Notes under the pieces: model-generated
Database searches by the model: none
Told to the model about the DNA's origin: nothing
Seen by the model: only the letters and a program-made list of their open reading frames with translations
NCBI GenBank assembly: GCA_002490775.1
Contig: DKUR01000024.1
Coordinates: forward strand, 1-39,411
Direction: 5' to 3'
Source: Lachnospiraceae bacterium UBA7199
Lineage (GTDB): Bacteria > Bacillota > Clostridia > Lachnospirales > Lachnospiraceae
DNA length: 39,411 bases
Program-made: the position numbers and the translations under genes
Part shown: piece by piece, positions 32,010-39,411 of the stretch
Position numbering within the stretch: the first letter of the stretch is position 1
Layout of the letters: every line of letters begins with the position of its first letter

Positions 32010-32041
32010 AGCTATGGTAATAGAAATTACCATAGCTGTGT
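32010..32041 (-). terminator. attenuator terminator in the ABC operon leader
   Basis: On the minus strand ACAGCTATGGTAAT-TTCT-ATTACCATAGCTGT forms a perfect 14-bp stem with a four-base loop, immediately followed by TTTTTTT. It lies between the leader ORF and the first ABC gene (about 50 bases before its ATG), so by default it should stop most transcripts. The 10 nt GGTAATTTCT (32031-32022), which form part of the 5' arm and the loop, are exactly complementary to AGAAATTACC inside the leader ORF (32140-32131). Confidence 0.92.
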
Positions 32042-32096
32042 AAATTCGGTTCATTTTGAAAAATTTACAAAAAAATCTGTTGATTGCGCACCGCTT

Positions 32097-32192
32097 TTAC
32101 AGTGCCTGATCACATGGGTAGAAACAGGCAGGTAATTTCTTTGTGGATACAGTTGCTATTTGATTCATTGTTCTAAACTTAATAAATAACAT
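32097..32192 (-). CDS. 31-residue leader peptide of the ABC exporter operon
   Basis: ATG 32192 follows AAAGGAGG (32208-32201) with an eight-base spacer, an ideal site. The frame runs 31 codons, beginning MLFIKFRTMNQIATVS and ending FYPCDQAL, to a TAA at 32099-32097. It is too small to be a conventional enzyme and sits between a consensus promoter and an intrinsic terminator. Codons 18-22 (KKLP region) contain AGAAATTACC, which can pair with the terminator arm. Translation through these codons would mask that segment and let the terminator form; a ribosome stalled or slowed earlier would leave it free. This is the logic of bmrB in B. subtilis; the regulation is inferred here. Confidence 0.8.
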   Translation of the reverse strand: MLFIKFRTMNQIATVSTKKLPACFYPCDQAL

Positions 32193-32239
32193 AAAAATTA
32201 CCTCCTTTCGCATGTGAACTGGTTAATAGATACAAACAC

Positions 32240-32268
32240 ACAATACGCCAGAGAAAGATATTTGTCAA
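32240..32268 (-). promoter_or_regulatory. promoter of the ABC operon
   Basis: On the minus strand TTGACA (32268-32263), 17-bp spacer, TATTGT (32245-32240). A perfect -35 and optimal spacing suggest high initiation, consistent with control after initiation by the attenuator. Confidence 0.82.
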
Positions 32269-32309
32269 CAGATTTTTTGAAATATTTCCATATATTTCTT
32301 TCTATAAAG

Positions 32310-32338
32310 TTGCTAAGAAATAAAAAAAAGTGTATAAT
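32310..32338 (+). promoter_or_regulatory. gpmI promoter
   Basis: TTGCTA (32310-32315), 17-bp spacer, TATAAT (32333-32338), about 45 bp before the ribosome site AGAAGGAG. It diverges from the ABC operon promoter 42 bp away. Confidence 0.72.
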
Positions 32339-32392
32339 GCAGGTTGTTTAGAGGTAATGAGTTTGTAACAATTTAGCAGAAGGAGAATAGAA

Positions 32393-33934
32393 ATGAAAAA
32401 ACCTACAGTATTAATGATTTTGGATGGATATGGTTTAAATGAGCGTAAGGATGGGAATGCCGTTGCAGAAGCAAAGACTCCGGTTATGGACAGGCTTATG
32501 GCAGAATATCCTTTTGTTAAGGGAAATGCAAGCGGTATGGCGGTAGGGCTTCCAGATGGACAAATGGGCAATTCCGAGGTTGGTCATTTAAACATGGGTG
32601 CCGGACGTATTGTATATCAGGAACTTACAAGAATTACCAAGGAAATTCAGGATGGTACGTTTTTTGAGAATCCGGCGCTTTTGAAAGCGGTGGAAAACTG
32701 TAAAAAGAATGATTCCGCACTTCATATGTTCGGACTTCTTTCAGATGGCGGTGTCCACAGTCATAATACACATTTATACGGTCTGCTGGAGCTGGCTAAG
32801 AGAAACGGACTTTCCAAAGTCTATGTACATTGCTTTTTAGATGGTCGTGATACACCGCCTGCAAGTGGAAAGGGGTATGCAGAAGATTTAGAGGCGGAAA
32901 TGAAAAAAATCGGTGTAGGGCAGATTGCATCTGTTACAGGACGTTATTATGCTATGGATCGGGATAATAATTATGACAGAGTAAAAATGGCTTATGATGC
33001 CCTTACAAAGGGAGAAGGTCTTACTGCTAAGAGTGGTCCTGACGGAATTCAGGCTTCCTATGACAGGGGAGAAACAGATGAGTTTGTTAAACCAACAGTA
33101 GTACTGACAGATGGGAAGCCAACAGCGCTTATTAAAGATGGTGATTCCGTAATCTTCTTTAATTTTAGACCTGACCGGGCAAGAGAGATCACAAGAAGTT
33201 TTTGTGATGATGATTTCAAAGGCTTTGACAGAGGTGACAGACTAAATATCACTTATGTTTGCTTTTCAGATTACGATCCTACGATTCCAAATAAAGAAAT
33301 TGCATTCCATAAAATTTCAGTGACCAATACCTTTGGGGAATGGCTGGCAGCAAACCATATGAAACAGGCAAGAATTGCCGAGACAGAAAAGTATGCCCAT
33401 GTTACATTTTTCTTTAATGGCGGGGTGGAAGAGCCAAATGAAGGAGAGGACAGAATTCTTGTGAATTCTCCCAAGGATGTGGCTACTTACGACTTGAAGC
33501 CTCAGATGAGTGCTTATGAAGTATGTGATAAACTGGTGGAAGCAATTAAATCCGATAAATATGACGTGATCATTATTAATTTTGCAAATCCTGATATGGT
33601 TGGTCATACAGGTGTAGAGGCAGCAGCAATTAAAGCTGTAGAGGCAGTGGATGAGTGTGTTGGAAAGGCAGTAGAGGCGATAAAGGAAGTGAATGGACAA
33701 ATGTTTATTTGTGCAGATCATGGAAATGCGGAACAGCTTATTGATTATGAAACAGGTGCACCATTTACTGCGCATACTACGAATCCGGTACCTTTCATTA
33801 TTGTAAATGCAGATCCGGCATATACTTTAAGAGAAAATGGATGTCTGGCAGATATTGTTCCTACCATGATTGAAATGATGGGAATGAAACAGCCTCAGGA
33901 AATGACAGGAAAATCTCTGCTGATCAAACAATAA
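32393..33934 (+). CDS. gpmI: 2,3-bisphosphoglycerate-independent phosphoglycerate mutase
   Basis: 513 residues, the family's usual length, from ATG 32393. Metal ligands and the phosphoserine are visible: Asp11 in LDGYG, Ser61 in GQMGNSEVGHLNMGAGR, DGRDTPP, RPDRARE, NFANPDMVGHTG and CADHGNAE. It interconverts 3- and 2-phosphoglycerate using two Mn2+ ions. It stands apart from gap/pgk/tpiA and has its own promoter and terminator. Confidence 0.98.
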   Translation: MKKPTVLMILDGYGLNERKDGNAVAEAKTPVMDRLMAEYPFVKGNASGMAVGLPDGQMGNSEVGHLNMGAGRIVYQELTRITKEIQDGTFFENPALLKAVENCKKNDSALHMFGLLSDGGVHSHNTHLYGLLELAKRNGLSKVYVHCFLDGRDTPPASGKGYAEDLEAEMKKIGVGQIASVTGRYYAMDRDNNYDRVKMAYDALTKGEGLTAKSGPDGIQASYDRGETDEFVKPTVVLTDGKPTALIKDGDSVIFFNFRPDRAREITRSFCDDDFKGFDRGDRLNITYVCFSDYDPTIPNKEIAFHKISVTNTFGEWLAANHMKQARIAETEKYAHVTFFFNGGVEEPNEGEDRILVNSPKDVATYDLKPQMSAYEVCDKLVEAIKSDKYDVIIINFANPDMVGHTGVEAAAIKAVEAVDECVGKAVEAIKEVNGQMFICADHGNAEQLIDYETGAPFTAHTTNPVPFIIVNADPAYTLRENGCLADIVPTMIEMMGMKQPQEMTGKSLLIKQ

Positions 33935-33961
33935 TGGTGAATTAATTTAGAAATGTTTTGG

Positions 33962-33996
33962 CCAGGCGCCCATTAATTTGTGGGCGCTTGGTTTGT
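33962..33996 (+). terminator. gpmI terminator
   Basis: CCAGGCGCCCA (33962-33972) pairs over 11 positions (one G-U) with TGGGCGCTTGG (33981-33991), followed by TTTGTAT. Confidence 0.8.
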
Positions 33997-34045
33997 ATAA
34001 AGGGCGGCTGCAAAAAGCAGTCTGGGTATCAGTGAAAGGAAAAGT

Positions 34046-35272
34046 ATGCATAAAGACAATGGAAGCAGGGAATATTTAGGATTTGGCGTCGTTACAGTAC
34101 TGTCCGTAATGGTATTTTTGGGGATTATGAGTCTTTTTACAGGAAAAGGCTTATTGGATACAAATGTATATAATACCTATGCATTGCAGGCGGAAGCATG
34201 GAGACAGGGCAGACTGGATTTAGGGCAGGATTATCCCTGGCTGGAGCTTGCAATTTATCATGGAAAATATTATTGTAGTTTTCCGCCATTTCCATCTTAT
34301 CTTTTGTTTCCTCTTACCTTTTTATGGGGGAGCGCTACGCCGGATTATATTTTAATATGGCTGGCTGATCTTATAGCAGCAGTGTATTTGTATAAGATGG
34401 CAGTTAAGCTTGGTCTTTCTTTAGAAAATGCAATGCTGGAAACAATCTTTCTTATGCTGGGGACAAATTTTGTTTTTGTTATGATTGATCCTTCCGTATG
34501 GTTTATGGCGCAGACATTTTGTTTTTCTCTTTCCGTACTTGCTCTTTACTGCACAGTGACAGGAAAAGGAGCAGCATCTTTATTTTTTTGGGCCTGTTCG
34601 GTAGGCTGTCGGCCTATGCAGGCAATATTCCTGCCTGTGCTTTTATTTATTTTGTACAGGCAGATTAAAATTAAGGAGCCGGCTCAGCTATGGTATCAGA
34701 GAATTTTAAAGCACTTTACATGGGGAATACCTGCGGGAGTGGTGGCACTATCCTATATGATACTGAACTATTTAAGATTTGGAAATATTTTTGAATTTGG
34801 ACATAATTATCTTCCAGAGTTCCTTCGGGCAGAAGACGGGCAGTTTCATTTAAATTATGTGGAAGAAAATTTGAAGGCATTGTTTCGCCTTCCAGAATTT
34901 ATGGAAGACGGAAGGCTTGTTATTAACAGTATGGGAAATTTAAATTTTCTGCTTGTCAGTCCTTTTTTGCTTTTTGCAGTTTTTTTAGTGATTTATGCCT
35001 TCGCAAAAAAGGCATATCGGGAAGTTTTATCCGGAGCAGGGCTTATTTTATTATCAGCGCTGTATCTTTTTATCGTTGTGATGCATAAAACAATGGGCGG
35101 GTGGCATTTTGGAAATCGTTACACCAATGATATTCTTCCCTGGTTTTATCCTTTGGTGTGTATGATTCTTTCCAGATTTCCGTATTTGGCAAAATACCAG
35201 ATACCTGTCTGCATCTGGGGAATTTGTTTAAATGTTGTTGGTACAGTGTGTGTATATAATGGGCTGGTGTGA
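34046..35272 (+). CDS. multi-pass membrane protein, GT-C glycosyltransferase-like
   Basis: 408 residues from ATG 34046 after GTGAAAGGAAAAG. About ten hydrophobic segments. The first extracytoplasmic loop carries an acidic DTNVYNTYALQAEAW stretch and then ELAIYHGKYYCSFPPFPSYLL, the position and style of the catalytic loop in GT-C enzymes such as ArnT and PMT. GT-C enzymes take sugars from polyprenyl phosphate and act on the outer face. The next gene, overlapping in DNA with its end, is of similar type. Family placement is tentative; acceptor unknown. Confidence 0.6.
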   Translation: MHKDNGSREYLGFGVVTVLSVMVFLGIMSLFTGKGLLDTNVYNTYALQAEAWRQGRLDLGQDYPWLELAIYHGKYYCSFPPFPSYLLFPLTFLWGSATPDYILIWLADLIAAVYLYKMAVKLGLSLENAMLETIFLMLGTNFVFVMIDPSVWFMAQTFCFSLSVLALYCTVTGKGAASLFFWACSVGCRPMQAIFLPVLLFILYRQIKIKEPAQLWYQRILKHFTWGIPAGVVALSYMILNYLRFGNIFEFGHNYLPEFLRAEDGQFHLNYVEENLKALFRLPEFMEDGRLVINSMGNLNFLLVSPFLLFAVFLVIYAFAKKAYREVLSGAGLILLSALYLFIVVMHKTMGGWHFGNRYTNDILPWFYPLVCMILSRFPYLAKYQIPVCIWGICLNVVGTVCVYNGLV

Positions 35273-35276
35273 TGAA

Positions 35277-36407
35277 ATGAAAAAATGGAAAGCATATCAA
35301 AAAGAGATGATGATTTTCTGCTTGTCAATCGTATTGCATGTCCTGATCATGGGAATTGCTTTTTCGGCATACAAGGCACAAAACCCTGATGCCGGATTTT
35401 CACTTATATGGGAGAGAATGACAACGGCTGGAGATGCACCACATTATCTTTTTTTGGCACAGGAAGGATATCAAAGCTTTGGTGAAAAAGAAAATTTGAT
35501 TGTTTTTTATCCCTTATATCCTGTTATGATTCGAATTTTAGCCAAATGTTTATTGTTTCACAATTTTGAACTTGCCGGTATTTTGATTTCTCAGATCAGT
35601 ACAGGAGTGGCAGCGATTTTTTTATACAGACTTTTAAAGCTGGATTATAAAGAAGAACTTTCGGCAGAAGCAGTTTTTTTGTTTTTGACCTATCCTTTTA
35701 TGATGTTTACAATGGGGGTTTTTACGGAGGGGATTTTTCTTGCTCTGACAATAGCAGCGCTGTACTTTATCAGAAAACATGAATGGGTAAAAGTTGGAGT
35801 TTTAGGGTTGGCAGCATCTTTATGCAGAATGCAGGGAGTGCTGCTTATCATTCCTGCCTTGTATGAATTGATTATTATGCTGGCCGGAAAGGGATCAGAT
35901 TGGAAAAAGTTTTTGAATAAGCGTCAATGGATGCTATTCCTTATGCCGGTGGGATTTTTCGTATATTTATTGCTTAATTTTGTAAAGCAGAAAGACTGTT
36001 TTTCCTTTATGAAACATCAAAGTGCGCCCCCTTGGTATCAATCGATTCAATGGATGAATGTCAATCTGACAAAAGACTATGGCATGGCGATGGAATACAG
36101 AGTGTTGGGATACTTTATATACTGGGTTCAAATCCTGTTATTTTTCATTGCTGTTTTTGCTTTTTTATACGGAGTCCACAAAAAAGTAAGAAGCAGCATG
36201 ATCGTATATGGTGGGGTATATACTTGTTTTTGTTATCTGTCAGGCTGGCTGATCAGTGGCGCCAGATACATGCTGGGCTGCATCCCATTGTTTATCATAT
36301 TTACTGCTATAGATAACAGATTAACAAGAAAAATAATCTTAACCGTCAGTGCCGCTTTATGCATGCTATACACAATATTATTCCTCCAAGGCCAGGCGAT
36401 CATGTAA
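35277..36407 (+). CDS. PIG-V-like mannosyltransferase-family membrane protein
   Basis: The start ATG 35277 (MKKWKAYQKEMM) lies five bases after the previous stop; the longer frame to 35232 overlaps that gene without a ribosome site. 376 residues, about nine or ten membrane segments. The first outer loop reads AGDAPHYLFLAQEGY..ENLIVFYPLYPVMIR, matching the D-x-x-x-Y..GY..FFPLYP pattern of PIG-V/GPI-mannosyltransferase-2-like proteins, which occur in bacteria without GPI anchors. The acidic residue in that loop is the likely catalytic base. Probably co-translated with its upstream neighbour. Confidence 0.72.
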   Translation: MKKWKAYQKEMMIFCLSIVLHVLIMGIAFSAYKAQNPDAGFSLIWERMTTAGDAPHYLFLAQEGYQSFGEKENLIVFYPLYPVMIRILAKCLLFHNFELAGILISQISTGVAAIFLYRLLKLDYKEELSAEAVFLFLTYPFMMFTMGVFTEGIFLALTIAALYFIRKHEWVKVGVLGLAASLCRMQGVLLIIPALYELIIMLAGKGSDWKKFLNKRQWMLFLMPVGFFVYLLLNFVKQKDCFSFMKHQSAPPWYQSIQWMNVNLTKDYGMAMEYRVLGYFIYWVQILLFFIAVFAFLYGVHKKVRSSMIVYGGVYTCFCYLSGWLISGARYMLGCIPLFIIFTAIDNRLTRKIILTVSAALCMLYTILFLQGQAIM

Positions 36408-36492
36408 GTTAGTAGTTCAGCCATGAAATTAAGGCAAAAGTGCGTGGTACAGCAAATGACATAATTCTTAAATAGAAAGAAAAGGGACCAAT

Positions 36493-37173
36493 ATGGGAAA
36501 CACGATTGGCGAATCAGCAGGCTTTGCAATGCTGCTGTTAATATGGATTTTATTTTTAAACATGCTTAAGGAACTCAACCTGATCAGCACAGAGCGTATG
36601 GCGCTGATTAGAAAAGTATCTTTGTATCTTTTAGGAGCCGGACTTATTTATCTTGTGCTTGGAGGTTTTTTTTATAATATTTCCATCGATCAGGCAAGCA
36701 TTTTTCAATATGACGTTGTATGGGGCTATGGAAATTACGCACAAATGATGGGGCAGTTGGAAAGTGGAATCAGAAATGGAAATGGTTTCTTTTCGATGAT
36801 ATATCTGCTGACTGCACGAGGAATAGGAACTCTCCTTTTTAAACAATATATATCTGCGGCTTTTTATACCAGCTTTTTCTTTGCAATTGCTTTTGGCGTA
36901 AGGCTGTATTATCTTTTCCTTAAGGCGTTTGGCAGCCAGAGTGCGCAAAACCTTCTGTTTCTTGTTTTTGTCTGTCCTTTTTCTTACAAGCTGTTTTTGC
37001 CTTCGCCGGCATCAATGGTCTGCTGTCTGGCTGTTTTTGCTTTCTCCAGCATTCATATTAAGCTGCCCAAAATTAATTTAAAGGTTTCTCACTGGAGCTA
37101 TTATTTTTTTCTGATTATTCTTACTTCCACAAATATTATGCTTTACTACAAGGAGATGCTGCTTAGAAAATGA
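36493..37173 (+). CDS. multi-pass membrane protein, short GT-C-like
   Basis: 226 residues from ATG 36493 behind AAAGAAAAGGGA. Five or six hydrophobic segments with an outer-loop segment SIDQASIFQYDVVWGYGNYAQM that resembles the first loop of GT-C enzymes. It is much shorter than its neighbours and ends abruptly (YYKEMLLRK), so it may be a truncated relative. Its stop at 37171-37173 directly abuts the stop of the opposite gene with no terminator between them. Confidence 0.5.
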   Translation: MGNTIGESAGFAMLLLIWILFLNMLKELNLISTERMALIRKVSLYLLGAGLIYLVLGGFFYNISIDQASIFQYDVVWGYGNYAQMMGQLESGIRNGNGFFSMIYLLTARGIGTLLFKQYISAAFYTSFFFAIAFGVRLYYLFLKAFGSQSAQNLLFLVFVCPFSYKLFLPSPASMVCCLAVFAFSSIHIKLPKINLKVSHWSYYFFLIILTSTNIMLYYKEMLLRK

Positions 37174-39300
37174 TTAAAGGCCGGTTTTGTACAATTTAAT
37201 TTCATTGGAAGAAAAAACACAGTCAAACATGGCATCATAAACAGTTTCATCCACTTGGTAGCTGCTTCGTTCCCAGGAGGAGATCATAATATAATCTACT
37301 TGATATTTTTTAAACAGCTCCATAGAAAAAGCAGGATATTCGTACATATATTTCACATCATCCACTCGTGTCTGATCATAAATTCCATGTGTCCAAAGAA
37401 AATTGGGGGCGCCGTTTACAATATTTCTGCCAGATAAAGCAGTAATTTCGTTTACATGCCTGTCATTGGTAAGAATAGTGGCATTGACTGGAGTATTTTC
37501 ATCTACATAAATGGCAGCTTCTATGTGTGGTGTAGAATATAAGGTATAATCAGATACCAATTCCCGTCCAATGGACAATACTGCAGAGAGCCCGGAAAAG
37601 AGTAGGAATACTATGCTCCATAAGCGGATTCCCTTTACAGACTTTATTTTATGATAGAGCTCATAACCGTAATCTGCGCTGATACAGCAAAAGAAAACAA
37701 ATGCAATATATAACAGCTTGTTGTTATCATAAGGATTTGGGGAAAAACAGATTAGTTCCATCACAAACCAGATCAAAAACCCTGCCCCTGCCACTGCCAG
37801 GTTTTTCTTTTTCCCATAGAAAACAGCAGGAATCAAAAGAAGGAGAATGAGTCCCCAGTTTTTTATATAAAACCACAAAAAGTCATCCCCCTGGTTTCCC
37901 CAGTTAAAGCGTCCCGTTAAAAATCCGGTATGAGAAGCTTGGCCGAAGGTCCAATAAATAAGCTGTGGGAGCGCCAGAAGAAGGATAAGAAGCAAATAAA
38001 GCCCCCAGGTGGATAAAAGCTGCCTCATTCCATTTTTTTTGATATGATTGACCAGTAAAATCAGGCCAAAGAAAAAGAGGATGCCAAGGGCTGCCAGGCA
38101 GAGCGTAAGGAAGTGTGGGGCATCTACTGCACCTTTTTGTCCATTAAGTAATTGGATCAGGTACATAAAGATAAAAAATCCTGCAAAAAGAAATTTGCCG
38201 GGATAGCGCAGCTTTAGAGGAAGATCTGCTTTGCAGCATAAATCTGCCAGCAGCCAGGAAGCGCTTAAAAGGGCCATTGCAAGAAAAGAATGGGTATGGA
38301 TCATAGGAAGCGAAGCGGTAAGTATTGCAGCAAAGGGAAATAAATCATACTCTTTTTGAAAAACACTTCGATATAACAGCCAGATACAGGTAAAAAGAAC
38401 TGCATAGCCAAAGAGAGTGGCTCTTTGGGGAAGAAGCATATCCACAATGACATTTACCCACCGGATGTTGTTATTGATTAAATTGGTGGGAGTCTGATAA
38501 TATTCTGTAAAGATGTTTTTAAATTGGTAAATGCGTTCGTTTGACCAGTCGATAAAATAAACAAATCCAAGTCCACCATTATAAAAGAATAGGAACCATG
38601 CAAGGCAGGCTTTTCCAGTTTTTTTCAACCATGTATATGCAAAGCAGTAAAAGGCAGTCATAACCTGCAGGAAGGCAAAAAACATGGGAAGCATATAGGC
38701 ATACCTTAAGGAAGCTCCAAACAGATAAATGCTGGAGGAAATGCTGTCGCAGAGAAAAGGATAGCTTAACTTATCGCCCGGAGAAATAGAGTAGCAGGGT
38801 GGAATCGTCTGCTGTCTTGCAATGCTTGTAATAATACTTAAGTGTAAATTAATGTCTCCATAGGTACATTGGCCAGTATGCATACCGTCGTCTCCTGGCC
38901 GCAGAGTGTGGGAAAACAGCATGGCACAAAAAAGGATAAAGGAGAGGCTGCATAAAAGAAGAAAGAGCCAATGTCTTTTTGCCAGCGTTTTCAGACTGTT
39001 TAAAGGAAAAAGAAGCAAGTTTTTCTGGGGCTTTTTTGCGTAAAAAAGAATTGTCGTGATAAGTCCGCAGAAAAGGGCGGCTAAAATGTGTGCCTTTATG
39101 GAAAATTGAAAAGTAAAAGCAAACACGATAGGAACCCACTGAAGCAGAACAGAACCCAAAACACTGCCACAGAGGATGCGGGTAATAAAATTTTTTTTGG
39201 ATAAAAATAAGCTGGAAAGTAAAAAACCAACCAATTGAAAATAGAAAAAATAAATTGTACCTAAAATATTTCCCACGGCGGAACCCCAGATTGATGCCAT
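37174..39300 (-). CDS. large multi-pass membrane protein, GT-C-like
   Basis: 708 residues from ATG 39300 behind AAGGAGA. About 13-15 membrane segments fill the first 550 residues; the first large outer loop has GDDGMHTGQCTYGDINLHLS with the acidic pair and DIN typical of GT-C or related enzymes. The C-terminal 130 residues are a soluble, presumably extracytoplasmic domain (IYVDENTPVNATILTNDRH.. to KLYKTGL). The layout is that of large bacterial mannosyl/arabinosyl-type membrane transferases, with no sure family. It is convergent with the cluster 34046-37173. Confidence 0.6.
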   Translation of the reverse strand: MASIWGSAVGNILGTIYFFYFQLVGFLLSSLFLSKKNFITRILCGSVLGSVLLQWVPIVFAFTFQFSIKAHILAALFCGLITTILFYAKKPQKNLLLFPLNSLKTLAKRHWLFLLLCSLSFILFCAMLFSHTLRPGDDGMHTGQCTYGDINLHLSIITSIARQQTIPPCYSISPGDKLSYPFLCDSISSSIYLFGASLRYAYMLPMFFAFLQVMTAFYCFAYTWLKKTGKACLAWFLFFYNGGLGFVYFIDWSNERIYQFKNIFTEYYQTPTNLINNNIRWVNVIVDMLLPQRATLFGYAVLFTCIWLLYRSVFQKEYDLFPFAAILTASLPMIHTHSFLAMALLSASWLLADLCCKADLPLKLRYPGKFLFAGFFIFMYLIQLLNGQKGAVDAPHFLTLCLAALGILFFFGLILLVNHIKKNGMRQLLSTWGLYLLLILLLALPQLIYWTFGQASHTGFLTGRFNWGNQGDDFLWFYIKNWGLILLLLIPAVFYGKKKNLAVAGAGFLIWFVMELICFSPNPYDNNKLLYIAFVFFCCISADYGYELYHKIKSVKGIRLWSIVFLLFSGLSAVLSIGRELVSDYTLYSTPHIEAAIYVDENTPVNATILTNDRHVNEITALSGRNIVNGAPNFLWTHGIYDQTRVDDVKYMYEYPAFSMELFKKYQVDYIMISSWERSSYQVDETVYDAMFDCVFSSNEIKLYKTGL

Positions 39301-39411
39301 AAAAGAGTCTCCTTGTTCATGTTGTATTATTAAGAAATCAATTCAGTATAGCATTGTTTTTGAGAAAAGTTAATCTTTTATTAATCCATTTGTTATTAAC
39401 TTGTGATAATG

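Overview
The window looks like a chromosomal segment of a gut-type Firmicute, most likely Lachnospiraceae (Blautia/Ruminococcus-like). It has moderate-to-low GC, strong AGGAGG ribosome sites, a spoVB-like flippase, the gap/pgk/tpiA/gpmI glycolytic genes, a nifS-nifU-mnmA cluster and a Tn916-type xis/int pair. The assignment rests on protein character alone; no rRNA or species marker is present.

Region 1 (1-4860) is a decayed accessory zone. It holds the end of an unknown gene, a lipoprotein, an HTH-Fic protein under a triple-iterated operator, and a run of broken genes that includes a deleted TIGR02391/HEPN-type gene. Region 2 (about 4869-12903) is an 8-kb integrated element. It carries a small membrane protein, an ankyrin protein whose 30-residue repeats and N-terminus resemble giant-virus ankyrin proteins, a large unknown protein, a vapBC-like toxin-antitoxin pair, a tightly coupled operon (DUF960-like, RadC/JAMM, J-domain protein, small broken gene), an excisionase and a tyrosine integrase. 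No relaxase or secretion genes are visible, so it is probably non-autonomous or degenerate.

The element sits in the 5' end of a low-molecular-weight protein tyrosine phosphatase gene (ptp, 12864-13319). A displaced ptp 5' end with its ribosome site remains at the left boundary (4842), and a third, more decayed one lies at 1857. Each is preceded, 166-179 bp upstream of its ATG, by a similar integrase-arm-like repeat. The simplest reading is serial insertion at the P-loop codons, each element bringing a new promoter and first codons for ptp.

Region 3 (13320-39411) is ordinary chromosome: an epimerase-like SDR, a chemoreceptor with almost no extracytoplasmic domain, a SpoVB-like flippase, the sulfur-transfer operon nifS-nifU-mnmA, a PHP phosphatase, gap followed by a hairpin cluster and then pgk-tpiA, a GT2 glycosyltransferase, a DEAD-box helicase with a TPR membrane protein, a heterodimeric ABC exporter, gpmI, and a cluster of multi-pass GT-C-like membrane proteins.

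The best regulatory find is upstream of the ABC exporter: a consensus promoter, a 31-codon leader ORF with a perfect ribosome site, a 14-bp intrinsic terminator, and a 10-nt segment inside the leader ORF exactly complementary to the terminator arm and loop. This is the architecture of ribosome-mediated attenuation, comparable to bmrB-bmrCD of Bacillus subtilis.
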